This document shows positions 22,499 to 32,862 of a stretch of DNA of 64,000 nucleotides, piece after piece. Both the position numbers and the translations under genes were made by a program. Each line of letters starts with the position of its first letter. Position 1 is the stretch's first letter. Under the pieces are notes generated by a model. That model made no database searches, was not told the DNA's origin, and saw only the letters and a program-made list of their open reading frames with translations. Source of the DNA: Ceratothoa steindachneri (lineage: Eukaryota > Arthropoda > Malacostraca > Isopoda > Cymothoidae); assembly GCA_963969495.1 (NCBI GenBank), contig OZ018333.1, forward strand, positions 17,949,937-18,013,936. The letters run 5' to 3'.

Positions 22499-24881
22499 CA
22501 TGCCCAATCATGAGTATCAAAAAAAAACCCAACCCCCAACTTCCCCAAGAACAACGGAGCCGCCCTCGGGCAGCTCCACCAAAAAAATGGAGGTCCCCCC
22601 CCTTGTGCTTGCGCAGGGGACCCTCCATACTTCTTCAACCGGAGAGGAGGCTTACTCCTCTCCTACGCCTCGGGTGTAGGGGACTTCCCCTCACTCCCTT
22701 CTCTGGAGGTGCTTTTGGGCACCTCCCTATTTCCAGCGGCAGTCCCTCCTTTTCTTTCTAAGGGGACTGCCAAGAAAGCCAGCAGGCAGCCCATTGCCAA
22801 CCGCCCCTCTTGTAAGCGGCTCGGTAGGGCAAACCCCCTTAGGGGGGAGAGAGAAGCCAGGCCCCTTCGGTCGCTTCCCTCAAAAGACCTGCTGGCAAGT
22901 ATATTAAACCTTGCCGGGGTTAAGGCTTGTGCCTCCCCACAAATGACTCTTGACGCTGCCAAGGGGACCTGCGATGTCCTGGGAGGGGATGGCCAACTGG
23001 AGGCCCCTCCTGTGATAGACATGGTCCTTGGGCTCGGCGCCAAGCACCGAACCCGAGTCCGCCCCTATGCAAGGTCCCCCTCAAACGGCTGAGGGCTCCG
23101 AGGCAATACAAGGAGGGGAGGGATCTCCTCCGACAGATGCCCCCACAACTACCAGGAACTTCTCCATTTCGGAGAGGGACCTGGCTGAGGCCGGCCCATC
23201 TAGCATTGGGGCTTCTGCCGGCGGAGGTGAGAAGCGGGTTCATTCCCCGCCCTCCTCTCCTAAAAATAAAAAGACGAAAAAGACTCGGGGCTCCTCTCCA
23301 TCCGCGGGGGCTGCGGGGACGGATGGGTCTGCTACCACTTTGGTAGGCGACCAAGCCAAGATCGGCACATCCGGCCCCTCTACCCCCTCGTGTGTGGAGC
23401 CCCTGACCAAGACTAACACCAAGAGTGCACAGGGCGGAGCCTCGATGACATCGGGGCCCCTCATTCAGAGGTTACCTGGCGTTTTCGAGCCCGCTGCCTT
23501 CAAACGCTTCCTCGTTATTCGCTCCACTGATGGCACCATGTTGTCCAAGGGCAACATGATCCATCAGAGGAGAGGATTAGCTAGTGCAATTGGTAGAGAG
23601 CCGAAGGTAACCCGTTTCTCGGATGGGAGCCTTCTGGCGAATGCGGCGAATCCCGCCGAGGCGGCCAAGATAAGTGCTCTTCGGACACTTCATGGCACCC
23701 CGGTGAGTGTGACGCCGCACTCTACCATGAACTTTGTGAAAGGAGTAGTTTATGCGAGGGAACTCGTTGACTACTCCATTGAGGACATCACCCTAGAGCT
23801 GGCCGACCATGGGGCGGTCAAGGTCGAACGTGTGATGAGAAAACAGGGAGGGGCCTCGAGACCCACCCCTACACTCTTCGTCACGTTCGACTGTGACAAG
23901 CTCCCTGAGTCGGTGCGTGCCGGTTGGTACCGCTACCGCGTGAAGGCATTCGTGCCACTGCCGCGGCGGTGCTATTACTGTCACCGCTTCGGCCATACGA
24001 ATCGATCATGTAGACGTGCAAAATCGGGGTCACCCGAAGTCTGTGTAAATTGCTCCAAGGTCGCACACGATAAGTCCAAATCGTGTGTGGCCAAGTGTGT
24101 CAATTGCGGAGAGCCGCACCCTGCTTCTTCGAAGCAATGTGGTGCATATCTCCTTGAGAAAGAAATCCTGGCCGTTCAGGCCCAGGATCGACTCTCATTC
24201 CGCGAGGCAAAGGACTTGGTCCTGGCGCGCCCGGCTCTGCCTGGGACGTCATATGCCTCAATAGTTAGGAAGGCACCCTCTGCTCCCGGCCCATCCAGGC
24301 CAACGAGCACGGTTGTTTCCGCGCCCATTCGGAGCCCTTCTGCGGGCTCTACCCAACCCGGGCGCTCCCCTGGTAAAGCTGGCGGCAAAAAGGGCTCATA
24401 CCCTGCCCCGGCTAAAACCAGGGCTCCCCCCTCTTCCCCCAGCGTGACCGTTTCCCGTAAGGCGAAACGGCCACGCGCCTCCACCGAGTCGTTAGACTCA
24501 CAGGAGGCAACACCCCTGAAGATGGTCGCTAGGCCATCTTCCGGGGTTCCTAAAGCTGCCCCCCGAAAGGAGGACAGCAACAAAGGAGCTTCGGCTCCTT
24601 CGCCCACGCCCCGAGGTGGAGCGAGTGGCTCGGAGACGGTGGTTCCTCGAAAAGAGGGCCCCCCGCCTCCGAAGCCGCAACGCCCGCCTAAGGTTTCGAG
24701 GCGGAGGGAGGAAAAGACTCGCATGGCGAGCCCAACCTCCCCCAATAAGTCCTCGAAGGCGACAGCGCCTTCAGCGCTTTGTCCGGCCAACAGCGCCTGG
24801 GGTTCTGCCCCCGGGAAGCGTACGGCCATTCCCGTGAGGGTCTTCAATTCGAGGAGGGCCCCCGCGTCTCCTCCGAGCTAG
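22499..24881 (+). pseudogene. LINE copy D ORF1 (gag-like), nearly intact
   Basis: The start is MPNHEYQKKTQPPTSP. A 1-bp deletion near 22673 causes a premature TAG, the frame is restored in 22709-23092, and a deletion of about 45 bp near 23028 shifts it again. From 23028 the frame is open for 617 codons to TAG at 24879. This part has the gag core (IRSTDG, NMIHQRRGLASAIG, YSIEDITLELADHG), then knuckles CYYCHRFGHTNRSC, CVNCSKVAHDKSKSC and CVNCGEPHPASSKQC (about 23968-24140), then a basic Pro/Ser-rich tail. Such proteins coat the element RNA and escort it to chromatin. The stop codon lies about 130 bp inside the ORF2 frame. Confidence 0.9.
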
Positions 24882-27800
24882 GCCTGGAGGGCATATTCCT
24901 TCAATGGAATTGCCGTGGACTCCGGGCCAACTGGGAGGAGCTGCGGAGGCTCATCTCGTCCCGTTCCCCGTTAGCTATTTTTTTGCAGGAGACCATGCTA
25001 GGTGCGTGCCCCCTCCCTGCCCTCCCAGGGTATAAGGGTCTTGCGACCCCACCACCGCGGGATGGCCGGGCTGGGGGATGCGCAGTTTACACCCGGCATG
25101 ATGTCTCCGTTCTTCCTTTCTCTTTAGATACCTCCTTTCAGGCAGTGGCTGTGCAGCTGCACCTGGATAGGAGGTATACTATCATTTCTGCGTACATTCC
25201 ACCGTCAGCTGACTTCGACGCGGGGGACTTCCGCCGCGTCGTTGCACGGTTGCCGAGGCCCTATCTCTTGCTTGGAGATCTGAACGGCAGGCATCCTCTC
25301 TGGGGAGATTACTCCATAAATCCCAGGGGACAAGTCCTTGCCGATCTGATCGAAGAGCTTGAGATGGGTGTCCTAAACGTGGATGATTTTACGCATCACT
25401 GTCCGAGAACCGCTTCATTTTCTTGCCTTGACCTATCTTTGTGCTCTTCGGATGCACAGCCTGATTTTGATTGGGGGGTGGTCGATGACCTCCATGGTAG
25501 TGATCACTTTCCCATTCAAATATCCTTTTCAGGGCAACTGCCGCCTGAGAGACCACCTCGGTGGTGCTTGGCGTGGGCGCGGTGGCCTGCATTTCAGGAA
25601 ATGACTGAATTCTCTATCTCAGTCGAGGAGTTTAGGTCGGTAGATGAGGCCGTTGAGTTCTTCTCCGGCAACCTCATCGCCGTGGGCCTGACTACTATTC
25701 CTAGGACGTCTGGCCGTTTTGCACGCCGACCACTCCCATGGTGGTCGGCCGAGTGTGAGACGGCCCTCAAACAGAAGCGTTATGCCTACATGCGCTATAA
25801 GCGCCGCCCGAACGATTTCACTGTCGGTGAATTTCGTCGGGCAAGGGCTAGGTTCCGGTATATTTCGAAGCACGCCCACCGCTCTTCTTGGCGGGCATAC
25901 GTGTCTTCACTTAACGGGAAGACCCCTTTAGCTGAGGTGTGGAAGCGAGTCAAAAGGATTCGGGGCAAGTTCTCGCAGGACCCCCCTCCCGTTCTCCAGG
26001 AGAATAGGACCGCAATCTCGGACCCCGCGTCCGTGGCGGAATCCTTAGCGACCGCTTTTTCCGCATTCTCTAGCCGTGATGCTGCTCCGCCAGCATTCAA
26101 TGCACGTCGTGATGTCGCGGAAGGCCGCCGGCTGGACTTTACCTCCAGAGGCGGAGAACCCTTCAACGACAAGTTTACTGTGAGTGAGTTGCGTTCCGCT
26201 CTCGCTTCGTGCGCGGACACCGCCCACGGTCCGGACGATGTCCCGTACGCCATGCTTCGACATCTAGGTGAGCGAGGCATGGCCTTTCTGTTAGATTTGT
26301 TCAACAGGATCTGGGTGGAAGGTCTTCTCCCAGACTCCTGGCGAATCGCTACTGTGCTTGCCTTTCGCAAACCGGGGAGAGATCACTCCACTCCGAACGG
26401 TTTCCGCCCAATCTCTCTAACCTCTTGCGTGTGCAAGTTGATGGAGAAATTGGTAAATGTTAGATTAGCCTTTTTCCTGGACAGCGGAGGCCATCTGTCT
26501 TCCGCACAGTGCGGCTTCCGCAAGTTCCACTCCACGTCGGATGCTCTGCTCCGACTGGAAAATGCCGTCTGCGAGGCTTTCCTTCGTAGACAGCACTACG
26601 CCACGGTGTTTTTCGATCTGGAGAAAGCCTATGATACCGCATGGCGATACGGTATCATGGAGACTCTCCACACGATGGGGGCGAGGGGACGCCTCCCAAT
26701 TTTTATATCTGAATTTTTGCGAGATCGTCGATTCCGCGTACGGGTGGGGGGAGCCCTCTCCTGCCCAAAGGAGCAGGAAGAGGGTGTCCCGCAGGGAAGT
26801 GTCCTCAGTGTCACACTCTGCCCTGAGCATCAACGGCATCACCTCGGTGCTGCCGGAAGATGTTCTCGCTGCGCTCTACGTGGACGACCTTTCGATCTCT
26901 TTTGGCGCGGCCCAGATGCCAACTCTGGAGCGTCGACTCCAACAGGCATTGAACCGCGTCTCTCGCTATGCCGAAGCGCACAGGTTTCTGTTTTCTTTGG
27001 CCAAGACTAAGGTGGTGCACTTCTTCCGCCATCCACGGCTTCACCCCGACCCAGATTTGTTTCTTAATGGGTTGCGCCTGGATGTGGTTGAGTCGCACCG
27101 TTTCCTTGGTCTTGTATTCGACCGACGCCTCACCTGGGAGGCTCATATTCGCAGCCTTATGGTCTCTTGTACCCCCGCCATGGACATTCTCCGTTCCGTG
27201 ACGTTCAGCGCTTGGGGCGCTGATAGGGCTACTGCCTTACTTTTTTATCGATCCTTTGTTCGTTCGAAGCTCGACTACGGATGCGAGTTTTATGCATCCG
27301 CAGCCGAGCGTTTATTGCGGAAGGTGGATTCGATCCACCACACCGGCCTTCGCCTTGCGACCGGTGCCTTCCGCACTTCTCCCATTGAGAGCCTGTGGGT
27401 CGATGCTGGGGAGATGCCACTCGCTCTGCGCCGCGTGCAGTGTATCACTCGACTGTACGCGCGAGCCCGGTGCCTCCCTCAGTCGCCAACAGCTCTCGCT
27501 GCATCCGCAGCTGATCTCGATGGTGCCTATGCCGTCGAGAGACGCCAGTCATACCCTAAGCCTTTTGGGTTTAGGGCCAGGAAACTCCTTCGAGAGGTAG
27601 ATATCGCTCTCGGGCCGGTGGCGCCCCTGGTTTTGCCCAGGACGCCACCCTGGAGGGTACCACATTTGGCTATTTGTCGCCACGCCTCTGCTCCCAAAGC
27701 TTGTACTGCGCCGGGAGTATTGCGTTCGACCTTTTTGGAGCACACATCGTGTCACGCTGGAACTGTGCCAGTGTATACGGATGGCTCCAAGTCCCAAGAG

Positions 27801-28674
27801 GGGGTCGGCTTCCACGCCGTATCCCCTCTGTTTGAAGTCAGCGGGGCTCTACCAGGCGCTGCGTCTGTCTTCACGGCCGAGCTTCGGCTTCCACGCCGTA
27901 TCCCCTCTGTTTGAAGTCAGCGGGGCTCTACCAGGCGCTGCGTCTGTCTTCACGGCCGAGCTGGTGGCAATACACCACTCGGTACGGGAGATTACGCGAC
28001 GTGCCCGGTTTGGAGACCGGATTGTGATCTATAGCGACTCACAAAGCGCCCTGAGTGCTCTCGGGGCATTAGAATCTCCGCATCCCCTGGTTCGCGAAAT
28101 CCGTGACGCCACGGTTTTGGCGAGCCGGGCAGATGTCGAGATTATCTTCTGCTGGGTTCCTGGACATGTAGAAATTGCGGGGAATGAGGGCGCCAAAGAG
28201 TCCACGAGGACTCTGCGATCGGACCAGCGTTTCGCTCTTCCTCACACCGACTACATGGCAGGAATACGGGCAGCTCTTCGGACTGCTTGGCAAAGAAGAT
28301 GGGAGACGGTCGAAGGGAACTTAAAGTTGCGTGCCATTGCGCCGCGACTGTTCCCATGGATCTATCCCCCAATGCCGCGGCGGCTTCAGGTTGCTTTCTG
28401 TCGTCTTCGAATCGGACACACTCTTGTGACGCATCGCTACTTGATGGAGCGCTCGCATGCGCCCTATTGCAACGACTGCGTCGTCCCCCAGACTGTTCGG
28501 CATATTCTTGTTGAATGTCCCAGTCTGGGTGATCTTCGCGCACGATACCTGTCTCGGTACCGGGATGGGCGGGGTCGCTACCGCCTGTCCCTTGTACTCG
28601 GGACGAGTGCGTGCACCATGACTGGTGGACTTATTGACTTTTGGGGGGAGGCCGGCCTTCTCCCTTTCATTTAA
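24749..28674 (+). pseudogene. LINE copy D ORF2 (endonuclease-RT-RNase H), two frame breaks
   Basis: The frame opens at 24749, overlaps ORF1 by 133 bp in the -1 frame and has no ATG before the endonuclease. The endonuclease (about 24890-25545) shows LQWNCRGLRANWEEL, the catalytic Glu in FLQETML, LLLGDLNGRHPLWGD, DLSLCSSD and GSDHFPIQ. The RT (about 26340-27180) shows RPISLTSCVCKLMEKLVN, FFDLEKAYDTAWR, EGVPQGSVLS, LYVDDLSISF and FLGLVFDRRLTW. A 2-bp deletion (CTCTG where A, C and F have CTCTTTG) at about 26818 breaks the frame between motifs B and C. RNase H shows VYTDGSKSQEGVGF, a 79-bp duplication, IYSDSQSAL and GNEGAKE. The end has PYCNDCVV...HILVEC. Confidence 0.92.
27805..27962 (+). repeat. 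79-bp exact tandem duplication within D RNase H
   Basis: Units 27805-27883 and 27884-27962 are near-identical (TCGGCTTCCACGCCGTATCC start). Copies B, C and F carry a single unit. Because 79 is not a multiple of three, the duplication shifts the frame between the first two RNase H motifs. Confidence 0.95.
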
Positions 28675-28858
28675 CCCGGTTTTATTGTTGTTGTTGTTTT
28701 TGTCATCGTTTTTGTTATTGCTTTGTTATTGTTATTTCTTTTTATTGTTGTTTCCTGTTGAATTATTTTGAAGTAGCCTAGAACTAGGCTGTTTGTTTAC
28801 GGCAACTTATGCCTAAGTCGGCAGTCGCCAGATAGCCCCTTAATCAAAAAAAAAAAAA

Positions 28859-28871
28859 TCCTAGTTTGTTT
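28859..28871. repeat. Target-site duplication of LINE copy D, right
   Basis: Exact copy of TCCTAGTTTGTTT at 21978-21990. Confidence 0.97.
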
Positions 28872-29130
28872 GGCTATAGCAGAGAAATTGCACATGATTT
28901 GCTGGAAGAATTTGCTTATTTCTATAAATTATTCCAGTCAATCATGTGAGAGCTCTCTGCTCCAGCCAGCCTTATTGTTTGGATTGTAGCTATTTAAGGC
29001 CCCTCACTGAGTCCAAGTATCTCATTCACTTTTCATTCAAACCTGCAAACCCTCTCATTCATTCTCTTCATTCAAACAGCACGCTCTCTTCCTCTCTCTC
29101 ATTCATTCTTCATTTAAACTCCAAAACCTA

Positions 29131-29326
29131 TCCCCTGTAAGGGGCATGGCAATTTGCCTTCCTGGCCACTGTGCTGATGGGACTCAGCACCCCGTCCGAC
29201 CCCAGCTTAGCCTCTTCTTCTTTCAGACAGCCTGTATTTCTCCTTTACTTCGTCACTTCCCATACAACCTCTCCCATAACTTTCTCTGGTCAGCCTCTAA
29301 TTTCAAAGGGTAGATGCTGACCTTCT
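29131..29326 (+). mobile_element. LINE 5'UTR-only fragment
   Basis: The fragment starts CCCCTGTAAGGGGC and continues with TTGCCTTCCTGGCCACTGTG and CTTTCTCTGGTCAGCCTCTA, ending near TAGATGCTGACCTTCTT. This is the family 5' end without any downstream sequence. It is more diverged than the 5'UTRs of B, D and F. A 5'-end fragment without a 3' end is not a normal target-primed product. Confidence 0.88.
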
Positions 29327-30352
29327 TCCACTGTGGATAGATATTAGGGTTAGTAAAAAATAGGATGCTACACTTGGCAGCTTTTTACAGACCACCTGCA
29401 CAGACTGATGATATAGATGAGACTTTGTTAAAATTTCTAATTTCCACAACCAGATCTACCTTTTTAAAAACAAATTTGAAAAGACAGGTTATTGTTATAA
29501 ATCTCTGACATGGAAGTCAGAATTCCTTTTGACCGATTTCTACCAAATTTGGTGGAGCACTAGAACCTTAGCCTAGAACAGGAGCCGCCAAACGTTTTTC
29601 ATAGTGGGCCAGATTGCTGAGAGAATGACATATACGGGCTGCATAACATTTTGTTTAATACAATATAGTCGCTACACAAAAAATAAAGACAACTAATATA
29701 TTTATTTACCAATACAAAAAATAAAGACAACAAACATATTTATTTACCAAAAGGTTATCAAAGAAGGCATCATTAGCAATAAGATAGTATTATCACACCC
29801 AGTGCGCACATATCCAAGTCTCACAAAGTAAGCAGCCCAAAGGGTTAGTGAGATTTGTGAACCTGGCATTGAGCTTTTAAGATATCATCAATATTTGCTT
29901 TGTAATTGCTGCATCCACACTGCAGTGGCAGGCCTGATCTGGCCTAGAAGGAAATGATTGTTTTTTTGCCAAGGTAACTTGGTGGAGATTATGTAAGCGC
30001 TAATATGTTTTAATTTATTTTTTTTACAAAATTGCCAAAAACTAATTACTGGATATATAAATGAAGCATATTAGGAATTGATAAGCTAAGCCTTTTTAAT
30101 ATGTGAAATTATATAAACAACTAAATGTTGGAAATTTATTAAGCAGGGTGACAAGGTTGGGTTGGATTTTGGTACTAGTTGGGGTGAGAAAGTTAGGTTG
30201 GATTATAGTGGTGGTTGGGTTGGTTTTATGTGCTGATTGTTTTGGATTTTGTATGAAAGTTGAAGAGTTGATTTGGGCTACAGAAGTTTTCCTTTTAGGG
30301 GGGGGGGGGTTATGGGTGTTGGGTGATGTGTGGTTGAATTTTTTATTCTCAG
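29327..30352. other. Rest of intron 3, with a hAT-like remnant
   Basis: Near 29579-29650 the plus strand reads AGGAGCCGCCAAACGTTTTT and GGGCCAGATTGC, which resembles the tip of a hAT element. Downstream, 29685-29755 has two copies of a roughly 38-bp AAAAAATAAAGACAAC unit, and 29880-29950 (minus) resembles a decayed hAT C terminus (GQIRPATAV). The remainder is AT-rich with no recognised content. Confidence 0.4.
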
Positions 30353-30442
30353 CAGAGTGTGGCCAAGTACCAGTGTTCCTCATCAACAGCTGTGGTGAGT
30401 GAGAGGGAGCTGTTTGACCTCGCTCTTGATCCTGGAGGACAG
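30353..30442 (+). CDS. ZNF341: ZNF341-like exon 4
   Basis: The acceptor is a NAGNAG pair, CTCAGCAG|AGTGTG, so the exon can start at 30353 (adding one Gln) or 30356; both keep phase 0. The donor is ACAG|GTGAGT and ends in phase 0. It encodes SVAKYQCSSSTAVVSERELF and then DLALDPGGQ. There is no recognised domain and it lies in the linker between the first finger and the finger cluster. Without phase agreement and splice sites I would not call it. Confidence 0.62.
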
Positions 30443-32044
30443 GTGAGTCCTGCTCTGTGTTTATTTACTCTCATTGTCAAAGTCTTTGTCCTCACTATCC
30501 TCATCTTCTCGCCCTTTACCCTCACTACCCTCACCATTTCAGTTTTTGTCCTCGCTGCCTTCATTCTCATCTCTGTTCTCACCTGCCTCATTGCTCTGTC
30601 TTTGTCCTAACTCCTCTCATTTTGGGTCTTTGTCCTCGCTGCCTTCATTCTCATCTCTGTTCTCACCTGCCTTATTGCTCTGTCTTTGTCCTAACTCCTC
30701 TCATTTTGGGTCTTTGTCCTCGCTGCCTTCATTCTCATCTCTGTTCTCACCTGCCTCATTGCTCTGTCTTTGTCCTAACTCCTCTCATTTTTCCTGTCTT
30801 TGTCCTCTGCCTTTATTGTATCCTCTTTATCCTCACCCCTCCATACTAATCTGTTCCTACTGTCATTATCCCAGTCTTTATCTTCACTGCCACAATTCTC
30901 TGGGTATCATCTCATTATCCCAGTCTTTGTCCTCATTGTCATCATAGTCTTTGTCTCGTCAATGTACTCATTTTTCTGGTATTTTTCCTCAATGCCTCCA
31001 TTGTACCACTCTTCCCATTGTCTTAACTCTTTGTCCTCACTGTTCCCATTGTCCTGATATTAATCCTCACTACCATAATACTCCTGGTCTTTGGACTCTT
31101 TCTTCCCACTGTACTCATTTTTGCAGTCTTTATCCTCTTTGTCCTCACTACCCTCATAGTCCAGGTGTTACTCTTCTGTCCTCATTTTCCAGTCTTTGTT
31201 CTCACTTTCCTTCTCCCAGTCTTTGTTCTAACTGCCTTCCTTCTCCCACTCTTTGTCCTCACTACCCTCATAGTCCAGGTATTACTCTTCTGCCCTCATT
31301 TTCCAGTCTTTGTTCTCACTGTCCTTCTTCTCCCACTCTTTGTTCTAACTGCCTCCCTTCTTCCACTCTTTGTTCTAACTGCCTCCCTTCTTCCAGTCTT
31401 TGTTCTCACTTTCCTTCTCCCAGTCTTTGTTCTAACTGCCTTCCTTCTCCCAGTCTTTGTCCTCACTAGCCTCATTGTCCTGCTGTTCCTCATCTGCCCC
31501 CATTATCCCAGTCTTTGTCCCCCCCACTCATTGTTCTCACTGCCCTACTTCTCCCACTCTTTGTCATCACTACTCTCTTAACCCTGGTGTACTCCTCTGC
31601 CCCCATTAACCATCTTTGACCTCATTGTCCCAGTCTTTGTTCTCACTAGCCACATAGTCCAGGTGTTTCTCATCTGCCTTTGTCCTCCACTCATTGTCTC
31701 AGTCTTTGTATTCACTGTCCTCCTCCTAGTCTTTCCCTTACCTGTCATCATTGTCCATCAATCAAGGTCAGACTTGTCAATATTTGTCCCCTTTGGTAAG
31801 ACCCCCCGAAGTGGGGTTGTCAAGTGTGGGCTCCGCTTCTCGACACCGGTGCATTTTTTAAAAAACATATTTTGTTTGTGGATTTAATTCTGTTACATAG
31901 ATCCACCCCCCTAACTATGAGGTCATTCAGTATGGACCAAATAATGGGGGATGCTTTATGCTTGATCGGGCTTAAAAGGGGTGGGTATTGGCATTGATTT
32001 CCCGCTTTGTGACAAAGCGATTGATGAGGATTTTTATTTGTTAG
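30443..32044. repeat. Intron 4: long pyrimidine-rich tandem region
   Basis: From about 30457 to 31760 the plus strand is a C/T-rich, degenerate tandem array with units like CTTTGTCCTCACTGCC. Within it, 30553-30800 contains three copies of an 84-bp unit (CGCTGCCTTCATTCTCATCT start, at 30553, 30637 and 30721). The open frames across it (for example 30474-30947) are by-products of the repeat and lack stops on chance. 31795-32044 is ordinary intron. Confidence 0.75.
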
Positions 32045-32158
32045 GTGTTCAAACTGAGTGAGAATGTGGAGATGACGGCATCGGAAGGGGCGGGTGAAGG
32101 GGGGACCCCTCACAAGGAGACGACGGAGCTGTTCGCCACCACTACCCCACTTCATACA
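32045..32158 (+). CDS. ZNF341: ZNF341-like exon 5
   Basis: The acceptor is TTTGTTAG and the donor is CATACA|GTAAGT. It is phase 0 at both ends and 38 codons long. It encodes VFKLSENVEMTASEGAGEGG, then a Thr-rich stretch. It is linker sequence with no domain. Being symmetrical and phase 0, it could be skipped without breaking the frame. Confidence 0.68.
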
Positions 32159-32689
32159 GTAAGTCCCTCCCGGCACTCAGGGTAGGGATTTACCACCCAT
32201 CTACACTAATTTACGATGATAGTAGCTTGGGTGGAAACCCCTCATTGGGTATAATCCAACCAGGGTATACCAAATCGAGAAGGATGGTGGGGATTAAAGA
32301 ACCAAGGATTAAGTTTGTACCTCTAGATCACTGCCTTTTCAGGGGCAAACTTGGACTCTACCCCCACTCCACCCCCCTTTGGTGGAGGGGTTGAGAAAAA
32401 AGAGGGGATATGACATTCTCAGTAGCATTTTATTGGATGTGACTCAATTGCTTCTGATGCCATTTTTCAGTCCATTTCCACTGACCTGCACACTCTTGAT
32501 ATAGGTTTTACCACAGACCTGCACTCTTGATATAAGTTTTATCACAGACCTGCACTCTTGATATAGGTTTTACCACATATCTGCACTCTCAGTAGAGTTT
32601 TTTTTCCACATCTGCACACTTGGCATAGTTCTTACCACTTTAGATAGGGTCTTAGCCCCAATCTCCTCATTTACGTTTTTATTTCTTAA
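32159..32689. other. Intron 5 spacer with a short tandem
   Basis: Around 32488-32600 a unit of roughly 41 bp (ACCTGCACTCTTGATATAGG) is repeated three to four times with changes. Otherwise nothing is recognised. Confidence 0.5.
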
Positions 32690-32862
32690 TTGGAAGCTAC
32701 TGATTGATGTTGGTTCCGAACCATGGTATCTACAGCACATGGAAGACACTGTGAAGTCGATCCCAATTGGGACTCCATCCCGTGAATAAACTCCAAATGT
32801 GGCTTAACTTTGCTTATTTGGAGCCATTGTCCATTTCAATGGGAATTGCCATTGTCAATTTG
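32690..32862 (-). mobile_element. 5S-rRNA-derived SINE, copy 2
   Basis: Read minus, CAAAGTTAAGCCACATTTGG, a diverged TTATTCACGGGATGGAGTCC and a tail CAGTAGCTTCC match the other three copies. The 5' half of the 5S part is poorly preserved. Confidence 0.62.

Larger units (their letters stand above)
21991..28858 (+). mobile_element. LINE copy D, full-length (6.87 kb)
   Basis: This is the best-preserved copy: a 5'UTR from CCCCGTAAGGG, a uORF (22353-22466), ORF1, ORF2, a short-type 3'UTR and an A-tail at 28846-28858, with a perfect 13-bp target duplication. The domain set (gag with three CCHC knuckles, APE endonuclease, RT, RNase H, C-terminal CCHC) fits the I superfamily of non-LTR elements; assignment to an exact clade would need a tree. 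It lies in sense orientation in intron 3. ORF1 has two frame problems in its N-terminal third, and ORF2 has a 2-bp deletion and a 79-bp duplication, so it is not autonomous. Confidence 0.95.

Noticed and set aside
30457..31581. Cys/Leu/Ser-rich frames of 130-172 codons
   Set aside because: They come from the pyrimidine-rich tandem region of intron 4, overlap in all three frames and have no domain.
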